Shown piece after piece: positions 40,441-52,750 of a DNA stretch of 64,000 nt (position 1 is the stretch's first letter; every line of letters starts with the position of its first letter). Source of the stretch: Cololabis saira. Lineage: Eukaryota; Chordata; Actinopteri; Beloniformes; Belonidae. The stretch spans positions 62,001 to 126,000 of the forward strand of contig NC_084601.1 in NCBI RefSeq assembly GCF_033807715.1, read 5' to 3'. A program made the translations under genes and the position numbers. Below the pieces are notes generated by a model. It was not told the DNA's origin. It saw nothing but the letters and a program-made list of their open reading frames with translations, and did no database searches.

Positions 40441-42540
40441 AATATCTTCTAATATCTAGATAAACAAGAAAGGCAGATTGGGTCTCAATGTCTAAAACAT
40501 GCAGGGTTACATCAATTTGGTCACCTAAAACACCTTTAACTAGCCTACGATAAAAAACACAAGGGTGATTAAAAAAAAGGTAATGAATTTATAGTTAATT
40601 ATTTATAGATGTATAATTTATTTTTATAAATGTATTAATGTATTATTAATTTAAAATTAGTGAATTTAATTTGAATTAGTTAATTAATTATTAATACATT
40701 CTGAAACACAAAAGATGATAACATTACTCCCCATAAATATTAATTATACATTTCATTCTAAAATGACAAAGTACTAAAGAGGCAAAGTAGAATATTAGAT
40801 GCAGTTAAAATACAATCAAATACATCACTTGCCACATTACGTCAATTATGCATGTGTACTTGGCCGACTCCAAGCTGCTCCCACTCAGCATTGCTCATAT
40901 GTTTCCTGCCTGCCGCCTTGATTATTTCCATAAAAGTCATCAGGCACCGGATAGAAATACAGATCATATTTGATCAGATACATGTACCAGCTGCACATTC
41001 AGAAAATTCACCTCTATCCAGGTAAATGCTGGATAAATGCCCTCGGCACCTGCTCCTGTCTGCCTCTGGCTATGCTTGATCAATATGATGTCACAGTTTA
41101 TTTCCAAATTAGACGCACACAATGTTAAAATATTGAACTTCAGGGCAGAAATAAACATATTTACAGTCTGATGCAAAAGATAATTTTGGTTGTGTTCTTG
41201 TCGGCTTGTCAAGCAACATGGCTGCACCCTGTACGAAGAAAAAGAGGTGTTGAAACCCCTTTTAGGAGCCATAATATGTAATCATTTATGTGATGGAAGG
41301 CCCTTTGGATAAAGTGGGGAAATGCTTCTTTATTTCACTTAGAAGCCACATCACAGTTAGTAGCAATCGGTTGGAGTCAAGCAGTCTATGGAGCAGGACA
41401 GTTCTTTGACTGCTGTGGCCAGTAGAGCATGTAACTAGAATGATTTTCTTTTTTTTAATTATTTTTTGGATTAAATCTTTGAAATTAAGTTACTGCTTCT
41501 GAAGATTCATTCATTGTGTCAAGCTTATTGCCTTCATACAGAGTGTTAACCGTGGTAGTGAGGTGGCTTGAACATGGTTGCTTCTCTTCAGAAACCAACG
41601 GGTCATGTGACACGATGCTTCGTCCATTGTTTTACAAAGACTATGGACACGCCTGCTCCTCTCTTGGGGCCAACTCCCGGCTACACAGGTTACCCTTTCA
41701 AGTTTGGTAAAGGATTGTTTAGCCAGGAAAAAGGAGGGCAGCTTGAAGCAACATAACTAGAAGTTAGAGAATTTTAGAGAAAGAAAGACAGGAAGGAAGA
41801 TCTTCTACCTGATAAGCCACAATTACAAGAGATAGGTCGTGAAATGTGGAAGTTCAGGAAGTTCAGGAAGTAGCCCGGTGTTTCTGCTGCTTTGCCAAAA
41901 AATGCTACCTAATGGTTTTCTACCTTTACAGAGCTACAATTTTACTGTATTTTACTCCCTAAACCACTTCCTTTTCTCTTGCCAGGCCGTCATTGTAAAT
42001 AAGAATGTTCTTAATGACCTGCCTGGTTAATTAAAGGCTAATGACTGAATGAATATCAAATAAAGCGATAGAATTGTTTAGTTTTTTTCTCTTTATCGTA
42101 TAATTTTCACAAAGTGTAATGCATTCATGTCATGGGTAGTGTATTTTGAAGGATCAAATACTCAACATCCCATATCATATATTTTACATCGTGCAAGAAA
42201 TGATGCAAACTTTGAAAATCGAAAATCGCATGCGCAGAACCACAAAGTAGCATTTCTCAGCAGGTAGCAGAAATTGGCAGAACACCGGCACGCAAAGGGT
42301 TGTTTTCATGCCAAAGGAGAAAGAGTCTTGGGACCTTAATCATTTTTTGGGATTATTTTTCTGTATTTTTCTATAACTTGATTCAGTATAGTTACTATAC
42401 AGGTGTACCAGGTTTTGGAGGCACTATTATACACAGTGCCTGACCCACCTGGTCTACTCGATGGCCATGTCTGGCCCATGTATCTGAAACACAAGAACAT
42501 CATGAGACAGACATGATGGTACCCAATTCAAGCATGTAAG
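40441..42540. other. Intergenic, no gene recognised
   Basis: It is AT-rich, with a strongly A/T-only patch at 40570-40700. Short ORFs (for example at 41516 and 41568) show no family signal. Nothing with clear terminal repeats was identified. Confidence 0.5.
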
Positions 42541-42549
42541 ATTTAGAAA

Positions 42550-43110
42550 AGAAATTTGCATTTGATTTTTAGATCTTGCAACGCCTGGGGTAGCTGTTAA
42601 CGGGGTGAAAGCATATTTCAGGGCATTAGGTTGTGTACAAATTCCGAAAGTTTCAGAACACATTGGCAGAGGTAGGAAGCAAGTATTATGGCAGAGTTTA
42701 GCTTTCACAATTGCTGTTGAAGTAATCATTAGAGCTTTCAATTGTGTTGTAGCTGGGGAGAGATATCAGAAAGGGATACACTAGTTAGCACATGCATGGA
42801 TGATCTGACACTAGTAATTACAACATGTCCATGTACAGAGATGCTACTGGAAAGAGTTAATGTGAACCTTTAAGTGTGCTAACACAAAGGTTAAGCCTTG
42901 TAAGTCTAGAAGTATCTCCAGTAACTGAGTGATAAAGAACACGTTCAGCAGTTTAGGAAGGATGTTGTTGGGTAGAACAGACAAGTCGGCTCTCAAGTTG
43001 TGGTGTGGCCAGTTTGGATTACGCCCGAGGTTGATGTGGCAATTTACAATTTACAAAATTCCAATATCCACGGTGGAAAGAACAGGAAGATTAGTTAGCT
43101 CTTATGTCAC
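42550..43110 (+). pseudogene. Decayed non-LTR reverse transcriptase fragment
   Basis: Readable pieces in order: an RT palm-like segment around 42690-42760 (AVEVIIRAFNCVVAG), AWMDDLTLVITTCPC with the catalytic DD near 42795-42830, KPCKSRSIS near 42890, SLGRMLLGRTDKSALKLWCGQFGLRPRLMW (42945-43040, in parts), then YKIPISTVER. The pattern is that of the same broad LINE family as the antisense piece at 6735-7232. It has frame changes and is not functional. Confidence 0.6.
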
Positions 43111-43487
43111 TCTCTTCATGACAACACACACATGTTGGTTTTCTTCTGACCATCATTTATTTCTTCAGTAAATCTGCTGCATGATGTACATGTACACTTA
43201 CATGCTGTAAAAGCTATAAAAGAAATTACAATGCGTGTTGGCAACATAATATATCATTGTTCCATCTCCGTCTATGATCCTCCACCCTCGTGTTTTTTGT
43301 CAACGACTTTTTTTGGTACGCAAAAGAAAATACTCTGCAGTTTTTGTGCAAAACTAAAGAACCAAATAAAACTCAACAGATGAAACTCAAAACCCTACAG
43401 CGGCGTCCGCCGCTTATCCGTTCCCGGGTCGCGGGGGCAGCAGTCTCAACAGAGATGCCCAGACCTCCTTCACCCCAGACACTTCAC

Positions 43488-43751
43488 CCAGCTCTTCCTC
43501 CAGGTCTTCCTCCAGCTCTTCCTCCAGCTCCTCCTCCAGCTCCTCCTCCAGCTCTTCCTCCAGCTCTTCCTCCAGCTCTTCCTCCAGCTCTTCCTCCATC
43601 TCTTCCTCCATCTCTTCCTCCAGCTCTTCCTCCAGCTCTTCCTCCAGCTCTTCCTCCAGCTCTTCCTCCATCTCTTCTTCCAGCTCTTCCTCCAGCTCTT
43701 CCTCCATCTCTTCCTCCATCTCTTCCTCCAGCTCTTCCTCCAGCTCTTCCG
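43488..43751. repeat. 12-bp minisatellite grown from LINE Glu codons
   Basis: About 22 copies of CAGCTCTTCCTC with CATCTC and CAGCTC variants occur. On the LINE's minus strand it is in frame and encodes repeated ELEE/EMEE. It sits exactly where fish RTE proteins have a short EELEE stretch between WERLG-PP and EVW-SLLRLLPP. Confidence 0.95.
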
Positions 43752-43791
43752 GGGGGAGTCCGAGGCGTTCCCAGGCCAGCCAAGAGACATA

Positions 43792-44180
43792 AGCCCCTTT
43801 CACACAGAGATTCCGCAATATTGGTGTAAAGAAGTCCTGCCAACACGCCGCCTTTGTTGGTTCACACAGAACCATACAACGCCGGCATAACGCCGCTCCC
43901 GTCTGTAAATTCACACAGCATGCCGGCGTTCCGCAATCAGAGGCGTGACGACAGCGTCAGCGTCTAGTGTGGTCTAGTGTGGCCTGGCCCCGGCATGCCG
44001 GCTGTGTCATTCACACAGACCCCGTTTCGTCTCTGTGACGGCTCTGTGACTACCTCCGCTGCCGGCTTATTGGTGGGGCCACTTGGCCCCCCCATTCCGC
44101 CTCCGTGACTTCCACACAGAACAGCGAGGCGGCTTAAAGGCGCAACGTTCCCGCCTCGAACTGGCTGTGTGAAAGGGGCT
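43792..44180. mobile_element. MITE with AGCCCCTTTCACACAG ends
   Basis: Ends AGCCCCTTTCACACAG and CTGTGTGAAAGGGGCT are perfect 16-bp inverted repeats. ATA occurs on each side (43789-43791 and 44181-44183), consistent with a 3-bp duplication. TTCACACAGA-type words recur inside (43858, 43910, 44010, 44110). The 389 bp contain no ORF of note. It interrupts the Rex3-type LINE in the RTRWRDY codons. Confidence 0.85.
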
Positions 44181-44228
44181 ATAGTCTCTCCAGCGTGTCC
44201 TGAGTCTTCCCCGGGGTCTCCTCCCGGT

Positions 44229-44421
44229 GGAACACCTCCCTATGGAGGAGGGACATGCCTGGAACACCTCCCTAGGGAGGAGGAACATGCCTGGAACACC
44301 TCCCTAGGGAGGAGGGACATGCCTGGAACACCTCCCTAGGGAGGAGGGGAATGCCTGGAACACCTCCCTAGGGAGGAGGGGACATGCCTGGAACTCCTCC
44401 CTAGGGAGGAGGGACATGCCT
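44229..44421. repeat. 32-bp tandem repeat in the Rex3-type LINE
   Basis: Six copies of a unit starting GGAACACCTCCCTAGGGAGG and ending GGACATGCCT occur. It is derived from the LINE coding segment for PREVFQACP. The array abuts the L2 insertion point. Confidence 0.93.
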
Positions 44422-44424
44422 GGA

Positions 44425-47400
44425 TCCTCTGTGTTGGTATATGCTATGTATGTGTAATTGCATTATTGCATTATTGGTTGATGGCTTCCGGTTGAGTGAA
44501 CGCTGGCACGTCTGGCTGCCGCTGCTCTCCGGTTGTTTTTTAAAAGTTTTATGATTGCACGCATCGTCTACAGCAGACCATCTACTTCAACTGGAACCTG
44601 GTACTGTTGTTGCATTCCACGGGACTATAACAGAAACATACTGCATCACCAGTTTTGTATTCTCCGGGCAAGCTCGTAGCGTGCTGGGGTTCCCTACCTT
44701 GAATACCTGGCTACTGCTGCTGCTGCTCGGCTCACCATCCCGTGGACCATGGCGCTGATCCACAAGCTCGCTGTGAGCCTTGTGCTCCTGTGGACAGTCT
44801 TTTCCCTTTTAATTCATCCGGCGTCTACATTGATCCAGTACATGAGCGCGGAGCTCCTCCAACTCCGGTTCCTCCGCCCCGCCGCTCCCCCGTCTGTGCT
44901 GCACCTTTTCCCGGACATCTCTCACCTCCCTCCCCGTCGGAGACACATCCACCGCGGAGCCGGACGGAGCTATACTATCAACGACTCCACTGCCATTCAT
45001 TCCATCTGGTCCTCCGGTCGCCGTCGTCCTCCGAGAAACACCAGCAGGAAAGTGGATCACAGCGCGTTAGCCAGCCTAGCCAGGTCGGCTAGCGTTAGCT
45101 TCACCAACCAACACTCCGACGTCAACTTTGGTCTCCTCAACACCCGCTCTCTCACCGGCAAAGGGCAGCTACTCCAGGACCTCCTCACCGACCGCAAGCT
45201 CAACTGTCTCTGTCTCTGTGAGACTTGGCAAACCCCGGACGACTATTCACAACTCAACGAATGCATTCCACCCGGCTTTGTTTATACCAGCAAACCACGT
45301 CTCTCCGGAAGAGGAGGCGGTCTCGCGATCTTGCATCGCGAGACTTGGAAAGCTACTGCCGTTGCCATGCCAACTGAGTCACAATCCTTCGAGGCCGTGG
45401 CTCTGCAATTGAATGGACCCATTCCTACCATTTTAGTTAATATTTACCGTCCCCCCAAACCAAACAAGGATTTTATTAATGATTTCACCACACTTCTCAC
45501 TCACATCTGTGCACTTTCACCCAATATAATTCTGCTTGGCGACATAAATATTCACTTGGACAATAATAATCTTGCTCTCACCAAGGACTTCATTTCATGT
45601 CTGGACAGTTTTGGACTCAAACAATTTATCAATTTCCCCACACACTGTAAAGGACACTCATTGGACACCGTTTGCTGCTCTGGTCTCACTCCCCTCAACT
45701 TCTCTGCTGCTGACCTCCCCTTCTCCGACCACAAACTCATCTCATTTAACCTCAGTCTAACCCTGTCCAAAACCAAGCAATCCCGTGTCATAACCCTCCG
45801 TAACACCAAAAACATAAACCCAGATGACCTCACAACAGGTCTTGAAAATCTCTCCATCATTACCCCCCCATACACCCCAGACCAGCTAGTAAATCATTAC
45901 AATGACGGCCTCCACTCCCTGCTCAACTCACTTGCCCCCCTCAAAACCCGGAACATCACATTTCGCCACTCTGCCCCCTGGTTCTCCCCCCACCTGCGCC
46001 AGCTGAAGGCCAAAGGCCGTCAGCTGGAGCGGCTTCACCATAAAACCGGTCTCACCATCCACCAACAAATGTATCATGCCCACATCCTACAGTATAAAAA
46101 CGCCATCTCCTCAGCCAAAAACATATACTTTGCAGCCAAAATCAATGCCGGTGCCGGGAACACCCGAGCTTTGTTTTCTGTCATTAATAACTCCCTCCGC
46201 CCCCCTGACTCCCTCCCCCCACACTTCTACTCCACAGACTACTGCAACTCCATTATGTCATTTTTCAACGCTAAAATATCCACCATTCACCAGCAACTAG
46301 CCCCCCTCACATCCGGTTGTCCTCCTCCCTATGTTCCAAACCCCCCAGTCTCTGTACCTCTCTCCTGTTTCCAACTCCCCTCTCCCACAGACCTCTCCAA
46401 ACTCATCCGGACTTCCAAACCAACAACCTGTCAACTCGACCCCCTGCCATCCCCCCTTGTCATAGCTTCCCTTCCCTCTATACTTCCCCTGATAACAGCC
46501 ATTATTCACTCATCTCTCACATCTGGTTCTGTCCCATCCCCACTCAAAAATGCCTCCATCACACCGCTACTAAAGAAACCTGGTTCAGACCCCAACAATT
46601 TCAATAATCTCCGCCCCATCTCCAATCTACCATTCCTCTCAAAAATCCTGGAAAAAGTTGTCGCCTCTCAACTACAGGCCCACCTCTCTACCAACAACCT
46701 CTACGAACAGTTTCAATCCGGTTTCCGCCCCCGCCACAGCACAGAAACAGCACTCATTAAAATCACAAATGACCTCCTGTTGGCATCTGACTCTGGACAT
46801 TTATCCATCCTCATACTCTTCGACATGACCGCAGCATTTGACACCATCTCACACTCCATCCTCCTCGACCGCCTAGCATCCATTGGCATATCTGACACAC
46901 CCCTACACTGGTTCCACTCCTACCTCACCAACCGCACCCAGTTTATACAGTTAAAATCATTCTCATCCCATTCCTTTCCCCTCTCCTCTGGTGTTCCCCA
47001 GGGCTCTGTCCTCGGCCCCATTCTATTCATCATCTACCTCCTCCCACTTGGCTCAATATTCCGTAAATATAACATCAACTTTCATTGCTACGCGGACGAC
47101 ACCCAGCTCTATATCTCCTCCAAACCCACCCCCACCCTCCCACCTCCCTCCCTCTGTGACTGTCTCCATGACATCAAAGACTGGTTCACCTCATCCCTCC
47201 TCAAACTAAACTGCAACAAAACCGAGTTAGCCCTCATTGGCACCAAAACCACACTCACCAAACAGCCCAGCTTCACACTCACCATCGACAACTCCTCGGT
47301 TTCCCCCTCCCCTCAGGTCAAGAGCCTGGGTGTCGTCCTCGACAGTACCCTCTCATTCCACACACAAATCAATAACACCATCCGGTCCGCCTACTTCCAC

Positions 47401-48085
47401 CTCCGCAACATAAACCGCCTCCGCCCCTCACTCACCCCCAACAGCACTGCCATCCTGGTTCACTCTCTGGTCACCTCCCGTCTCGATTATTGCAACTCCC
47501 TTCTATTCGGTCTCCCCCACAAACTCCTCCATAAAATCCAGCTGGTCCAGAATGCTTCAGCCCGCATCGTTACCAAAACCCCTGCCATCTCCCACATCAC
47601 CCCCGTTCTCCACCAACTCCACTGGCTTCCCATCAAATACCGCATAGATTACAAAATCCTCATCAACACCTTCAATGCCATCCATAATCTTGCCCCCCCT
47701 TACCTGTCAGACCTCATCCATATCAACACTCCCACCCGGTCACTCAGGTCTGCCTCCTCCACCAACCTCACTGTTCCCCCAGCCCGCCTGTCCACCATGG
47801 GGGGTAGAGCTTTCAGCCGCTCTGCCCCTCGCCTCTGGAACAGCCTCCCCCCCGACATCAGGAACATGGACACTCTTCCCACCTTTAAATCTCACCTCAA
47901 AACCCATCTATTTAGGCAGGCTTATGATTTATGATTTGGATTAGACTCTGCTGTCGATAATGTGTTAAATTTTTTATACTTGTTTTTTACTGTTGTAATT
48001 TGTATTTTATTGTTGTATTTCTTGCTCTGTCAGGCGACCTTGAGTGTCTTGAAAGGCGCCATACAAATGTATTATTATTGTATTA
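44425..48085 (+). mobile_element. Full-length L2-type LINE
   Basis: It holds a 5' UTR (44425-44748), one complete ORF (44749-47934) and a 3' UTR with the usual GGCGCCATACAAATG and an (ATT)n tail at 48067-48085. It lies in the opposite orientation to the Rex3-type LINE that it splits. No clear target-site duplication was seen, probably because the left flank is a tandem repeat. The intact ORF indicates a recent insertion. Confidence 0.9.
44749..47934 (+). CDS. L2 LINE ORF2: endonuclease-reverse transcriptase, intact
   Basis: It has 1061 codons and no stop or frameshift. Residues 1-30 are hydrophobic and signal-peptide-like, which is unusual for a nucleic-acid enzyme; a later start is possible but ATG44749 is the first in a good ACCATGG context. 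Apurinic-type endonuclease about 126-350: N131 in [22 protein letters not shown] and FSDHKL are all present. RT about 560-830: [39 protein letters not shown] with D692, [10 protein letters not shown] and YADD at 781-784. C-terminal LDYCNSL and PRLWNSLP follow. In L2 this single protein nicks DNA and reverse-transcribes its RNA. All visible catalytic residues are kept, so activity is plausible. Confidence 0.93.
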   Translation: MALIHKLAVSLVLLWTVFSLLIHPASTLIQYMSAELLQLRFLRPAAPPSVLHLFPDISHLPPRRRHIHRGAGRSYTINDSTAIHSIWSSGRRRPPRNTSRKVDHSALASLARSASVSFTNQHSDVNFGLLNTRSLTGKGQLLQDLLTDRKLNCLCLCETWQTPDDYSQLNECIPPGFVYTSKPRLSGRGGGLAILHRETWKATAVAMPTESQSFEAVALQLNGPIPTILVNIYRPPKPNKDFINDFTTLLTHICALSPNIILLGDINIHLDNNNLALTKDFISCLDSFGLKQFINFPTHCKGHSLDTVCCSGLTPLNFSAADLPFSDHKLISFNLSLTLSKTKQSRVITLRNTKNINPDDLTTGLENLSIITPPYTPDQLVNHYNDGLHSLLNSLAPLKTRNITFRHSAPWFSPHLRQLKAKGRQLERLHHKTGLTIHQQMYHAHILQYKNAISSAKNIYFAAKINAGAGNTRALFSVINNSLRPPDSLPPHFYSTDYCNSIMSFFNAKISTIHQQLAPLTSGCPPPYVPNPPVSVPLSCFQLPSPTDLSKLIRTSKPTTCQLDPLPSPLVIASLPSILPLITAIIHSSLTSGSVPSPLKNASITPLLKKPGSDPNNFNNLRPISNLPFLSKILEKVVASQLQAHLSTNNLYEQFQSGFRPRHSTETALIKITNDLLLASDSGHLSILILFDMTAAFDTISHSILLDRLASIGISDTPLHWFHSYLTNRTQFIQLKSFSSHSFPLSSGVPQGSVLGPILFIIYLLPLGSIFRKYNINFHCYADDTQLYISSKPTPTLPPPSLCDCLHDIKDWFTSSLLKLNCNKTELALIGTKTTLTKQPSFTLTIDNSSVSPSPQVKSLGVVLDSTLSFHTQINNTIRSAYFHLRNINRLRPSLTPNSTAILVHSLVTSRLDYCNSLLFGLPHKLLHKIQLVQNASARIVTKTPAISHITPVLHQLHWLPIKYRIDYKILINTFNAIHNLAPPYLSDLIHINTPTRSLRSASSTNLTVPPARLSTMGGRAFSRSAPRLWNSLPPDIRNMDTLPTFKSHLKTHLFRQAYDL

Positions 48086-48212
48086 TTACCTAGGGAGGCG
48101 TCCAGGAGGATCCGGTACAGATGTCCAAGCCACCTCAGCTGACTCCTCTCAATGTGAAGGAGCAGCGGCTCGACTCCGAGCTCCTCCCGGGTGACCGAAC
48201 TCCTCAGCCTCT

Positions 48213-48335
48213 CTCTAAGGGAGCGTCCAGCCACCCTGCGGAGGAAACTCATCTCTAAGGGAGCGTCCAGCCACCCTGCGGAGGAAACTCATCTCTAAGG
48301 GAGCGTCCAGCCACCCTGCGGAGGAAACTCATCTC
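48213..48335. repeat. 40-bp triplication in the Rex3-type LINE
   Basis: Three copies of a unit with GAGCGTCCAGCCACCCTGCG start at 48221, 48261 and 48301. It is derived from the coding segment FLRRVAGRSLR. The 40-bp period shifts the frame. Confidence 0.93.
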
Positions 48336-48930
48336 GGCCGCTTGTATCCGCAATCTTGTCCTTTCGGTCACTACCCAAAGTTCATGACCATAGGTGAGGG
48401 TAGGTGCGTAGATTGACCGGTAAATCGAGAGCTTCACCTTTCGACTGAGCTCTTCTTCACCACGACGGTCCGGTACATCGACCGCATAACTGCGGACGCT
48501 GCACCGATCCGTCTGTCAATCTCCCGCTCCATCGTTCCGTCACTCGTGAACAAGATCCCGAGATACTTGAACTCCTCCACCTGAGGGAGGACTTCTCCAC
48601 CCACCCGGAGAAGGCATGCCACCCTTTCCCGGTGGAGAACCATGGCCTCGGTCTTGGAGGTGCTGATTCTCATCCCTGCCCGGCCTCAAACCGCCCCAGC
48701 ACATGCTGAAGGTCCCGGTCCGATGAAGCCAACAGGACAACGTCATCCGCAAAAAGCAGAGACGAAATCCTGTGGAACAAGTCTGATCTACTGACGGCAA
48801 TGAGAACCAGACTCCTGCTACGATCATTCAGAGACCGGACAGCCCTTAATAGAGGGCCCCGGACCCCATAGTCACTGACCCCCACAGACTGGCACGAGGG
48901 ACACGGTCAAATGCCTAACAGGAGTATGTG

Positions 48931-49599
48931 TTAAGCCAATGCTTAAACCCATTGGAGTGTTCAGATCGTCAGTCGACAAGCTCTACTTGAGGTTGATGCA
49001 ATAATATCGCTGTCCTTTGCAGTGAAAAGTCAAATTTATTCATCCAATCTTACAGTGAAACATGAAACCGACCTGCTGATTTACCCAGGAAAGGGGTCAA
49101 AACTGATTTCCCCTTTTCCGGCTCAACACACACCCATACACACACCATATCCTGTCTTATATACCGTTGCTCTCTAATTGGCTTCTACAGTATGTTTGTG
49201 ACATGCGGTTATTGTTTGAAAGAACAAAATCTTTCTGATTCGTTTGGTTTGGCTGTGCTGACAGCTCAAGCCCACACACGTACACAGTGCAGACAGAAAG
49301 AGAGATGGTCTGTGTTTAGTAAGTCATGATGAGTGAAATAAATTGATTTGTTCACTTTCCAAATAACATGTAATATTTGGTGTTTGGGTAAAAGCAAGTG
49401 CTCCCAAGTCAACAGGCTCAAGTCTAAGGGAATCAATGAGTCATTGGTGTGAAAAGCCAAGTGAAGATAGTATTTTTAGTAGTTTTACTTTTTTTTCAAG
49501 TCAAGTCTAAAGACATCAACATTGACTTGAATCTGAGAGCCTAAGCCATGCAACCTGAATCTCTAATTTGACAAGAAGCAGCCTCTATCTTATTACTGA
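48931..49599. other. Intergenic, no gene recognised
   Basis: No ORF with recognisable motifs and no clear repeat ends were seen. It separates the truncated 5' edge of the Rex3-type LINE from the duplicated promoter region of the lipocalin gene. Confidence 0.5.
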
Positions 49600-49951
49600 A
49601 GGAGTCATTGTTTTACATTGATGAATGTGCACTCATAAAAGCTGACACTTGAGTAACTGGTACTAATACATTTTTTCCATGTTGGGAAATCCAGAAATGC
49701 AAGTTTGGTAGATGGATTTATTGTGCTTGCCTGCAGTAGCATGAATATATTGATCTGTTTTGTTCTGGTGTCCAGAGTCCAGGAGTCAACGCGTGCCCCA
49801 GCTGTGTGAACGGATGCCAGTTCATCTATAAAAAGCAAACAAACACTTTGAACAACACTTTGAACTGGTTTGGGTCAAACAGCAGGTTTCTCTCTGAACT
49901 CAACTCACTTATCCCTCCTCTGAGTTCCCCCGAAGGTCCTGGTGATCCAGA
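49600..49951 (+). promoter_or_regulatory. Promoter and 5' UTR of the lipocalin gene
   Basis: A TATA box TATAAAAA (49827-49834) lies about 125 bp before the ATG. The block matches the region upstream of the pseudogene (from about 39120), for example TACTAATACATTTTTT here against AAGTAATACATTTTTT there, so the duplication included the promoter. Confidence 0.65.
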
Positions 49952-52750
49952 ATGGAGGTTCTACTCCGAGCAGCTTTGTTTGGTCTGATGCTGCTGAGCT
50001 CCAGCGTCACATTTGCAGCTGAAGAATGTAACATCCCACCAGAGGTGCAACGACAGGACCTGCACACGGTGGGAATAGATAAAATCAATTCTGTTGTGTT
50101 AATAAATCTCTCAGCAATCATTCAGCATTTTTACTCCTTGAGGTTTACAAGAAGTTTCTGTGGTCAGGTTTAAACTTGTTCCTGCATACAACCCATGTTT
50201 GTTCCCACAGTTATCAGAGGCACGTTGGGTTTTGGTTGAAGCGTTTGCAGACAATCCAGTAGCGGTGCATTTTTTAAAGAGTGCCAACAGTTCCACGGTG
50301 GATTTAAAGCTTAAAGATGACAATAAGACATTCACATTCATTGAAAGAAACATGTTGTAAGTTTGTCATACAGCAGCAGTTCAGCTTCTCTTGAGGTTTT
50401 CGCTGTAGTTTTGAGTCCCATATCCTGTTATGTTGTCTTTCCCAGGGCTGGAAAAGAATGCTTGATCTACCGCGTCAATGCATCAATTTCTGATCCCGAG
50501 ACGTCCAACTACACCTTCCATATGCACGATGATGGTAATACCCAAAAAAGTCCAGAATTGATTTGATACAACGTCATAACAAGAGTACATTCCCTGTGAC
50601 AATCTGTATTTGCTTCCTCTATATTCAATGTTATAGTTTTATGCACTGGTGAAAAATCTCCTGTTAGGGTCTCTGGGGGCAAAATGAGATGGATGATGAT
50701 GAAGCCCTCCTCTTGACATCAGAGACAACAACAGACTATGTGGAACTGAACTAAACCTAGACGTGGTCATTTTTCAGTTTTGGTAGAAGACTACTTAGTC
50801 CAGTCTATTAAAAGCAGATTCAAAGCTACCAGAAAATCCCCAAACGTACCTCAGCAGAGTGTAGCTTCCAGCTCAGGGACTGGGGGTAGAGCTAGCTCCA
50901 GTTCCTGTAGTGGATACAAGTGGATACGTTGAATTTTCTTCACAAACTCCTCCAGTTTAGATATTGCTGTAGAGTTTTCTTTATGGCCTCCATTGAGAAA
51001 TAAGAGCTATAAATCCTGGAAGGTTGAAGAAATATACCAGCTTCATGGTCCAGAACATAGCTTCATTTGTTTTTTAATCTCTTGATTCCAGGATTGACGG
51101 AGATCGATGGTGAGGTGACTCCGTACGAAAACCCAGGCCGGGCAAACTTTCATCAAGGTTCTCCAAACTGTCTAATCATGAACTACAGCGCAGTCTTCAT
51201 GGGAAAACCAGGGAGGGTCCTGCTCTTCTACAGTAAGACAGGCTCAAAGATCCTGACAGAAACCACTTAGAACCATCAGAAACAATCATAGTCAAGTAAA
51301 CTGTTACTGAGGCAGCAGACAGGAAGTCTTCATGAAGATTAATGGATACTTAAACTTTATTTATTCATGTTCAATGTCCTCGCATATAGTTCTGGGAGTC
51401 TCAATAGGCTGGACATACTTTTGAAGCATGTCATGAGATTTGATTAGCTGGTTACTTTCTCAAACTGCAGGGAGATTTCTAACTTCCTATTATGCTTTTT
51501 TGACACACAGGAAGTGAGGGAAAACCCCTGGATGCAGATGAACTGAAAGCTGCTAAGAGCAAACACAGGATGGTAGCAGAGTGTCTGAATTTCAACGTTG
51601 ACTCAAGCATCCGCTACGATGGAAAGACAGGTTAGAGAGACTCTTGAAAGATGAACACGATTTTATTTTTTAACTGCAGGTCATGTCTGAGGGGAGATTG
51701 AACTTGTCTTTTTGGACTACTAATATTATTTCTCCTGAAATAAACAACAAAGTAGTCTAGAGCTGAAGATATAATCTGAACGGCAGGAGATTATTTGGCA
51801 GTGTTTGAAAAACTTGGCAGCTGCTTAAGCCTTCTGTTAAAAGAAATAGGCTAGAAAAATGTTAAAGAAAAAAACAACAACTTGATGCTCACACAACAAC
51901 ATAAGTAATTTGATACCATTTTATCCACACAAGCTCAAGATTAATTTAGAAATGCTTGTACAAATGCAAATGTTTGAAGTAGAATGTGAGTCAAAAATAA
52001 AACCTCTGAAATGCTGGAGGAGCATCTGAAAATGTCCCAGCATCTCACTGATTTAAAAAAATACTGCTTTTCTGCTTTTCTAGAAAAAAGCATAACACTC
52101 CATAAATCTAGTTAGAAATGTCTTATTTTAAACAAAAAATAAAATCTTATTTAAACTAGCAAAATAGTCTAAAATAGTCTCCTAACGCTCTTTAGGTTGT
52201 TTTTTTTTTTTTAACTCTAACTCTAACAAATTGATTTTTGCAATGAATATCTGCTCACTCCATGAGATGAGCAACTTGTCTGTTGAGGTTGAATCTTCAA
52301 AAAACCAAAAAGACCATCATAAATACATCTGCTCTTCAGTGATCTAACAAACCCACATTCAAACAAATAAATTGGTGCTGTCTCTGTCATCTGTTTTATT
52401 CAGAAATGACGCTGTAATTTTATCTCTAATGCATATTCAACCTCCATATTTAGTCTTTATGTGGCATGCGATATTCTTGAATTGTCCATTAGGAATTAGT
52501 ATGTATGTATGACATCATGATCTTTTACTTTATCATCTCATTAGTGGTATATACAACTGAAAAGAAGGAACAGATGGTAGGAGTTCACATGTGATTCACA
52601 TGATTAAGACACATGTGTCCTTTACTAAAATCTGGGTCCCCTGGGCATGACTGGTGATTGGGTTCTGTTTCTGACACACAGCATACATTTGTTTATTTGA
52701 CAAACCACTGACTCTGTTCTTGTCTTTGTTTCTCTGCAGAGCTTTGCTAG
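49952..52750 (+). CDS. Secreted orosomucoid-like lipocalin (6 exons, 207 aa)
   Basis: Exons: 49952-50068, 50211-50356, 50446-50534, 51092-51232, 51511-51630, 52740-52750. The last holds only E-L-C-stop. They total 624 bp with GT-AG introns. Residues 1-22 are a signal peptide (cleavage near TFA/AEEC). W45 marks the first beta strand, although the lipocalin GxW glycine is not present. Cysteines are at 26, 93, 144, 189 and 207. The 26, 93, 189 and C-terminal positions fit the two-disulfide layout of alpha-1-acid glycoprotein. There are five N-glycosylation sequons: N65, N77, N99, N109 and N148. Fish relatives include tributyltin-binding and saxitoxin/tetrodotoxin-binding proteins, plasma carriers of small hydrophobic ligands. 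The ligand here is unknown and binding is not inferred. It is the intact member of a tandem pair. Poly(A) signal ATTAAA lies at 52835-52840. Confidence 0.85.

Larger units (their letters stand above)
43398..48930 (-). mobile_element. Rex3/RTE-type LINE, interrupted by MITE and L2
   Basis: On the minus strand, RT from about 48900 reads DYGVRGPLLRAVRSL, then SSLLFADDVVLLASS (FADD catalytic box), SKTEAMVLHR, EEFKYLGILFTSDG, SIYAPTLTYGHELWV, AEMSFLRRVAG and ERSQLRWLGHL. After the L2 insert it continues with TGRRPRGRLRTRWRDY at about 44240-44180, then a MITE, then LAWERLGLPPEELEE and SLLRLLPPRPG at 43790-43400. The 5' part is truncated. Three tandem repeats have grown inside it. Frameshifts make it inactive. 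Confidence 0.9.

Noticed and set aside
41516..41756. Two overlapping small ORFs between the lipocalin pseudogene and the RT relic
   Set aside because: Short, overlapping, no motif, no splice or promoter context; probably chance.
43414..43914. Glu-rich ORF and its Pro/Leu-, Arg/Lys- and Gly-rich shadows in other frames
   Set aside because: The minus-strand Glu-rich frame is the C-terminus of a decayed LINE with an expanded 12-bp repeat; the others are shadows.
44742..45092. Separate secreted-protein gene suggested by the hydrophobic start at 44749
   Set aside because: The hydrophobic stretch is continuous with the endonuclease-RT frame of the L2 LINE, so it is the N-terminus of that ORF.
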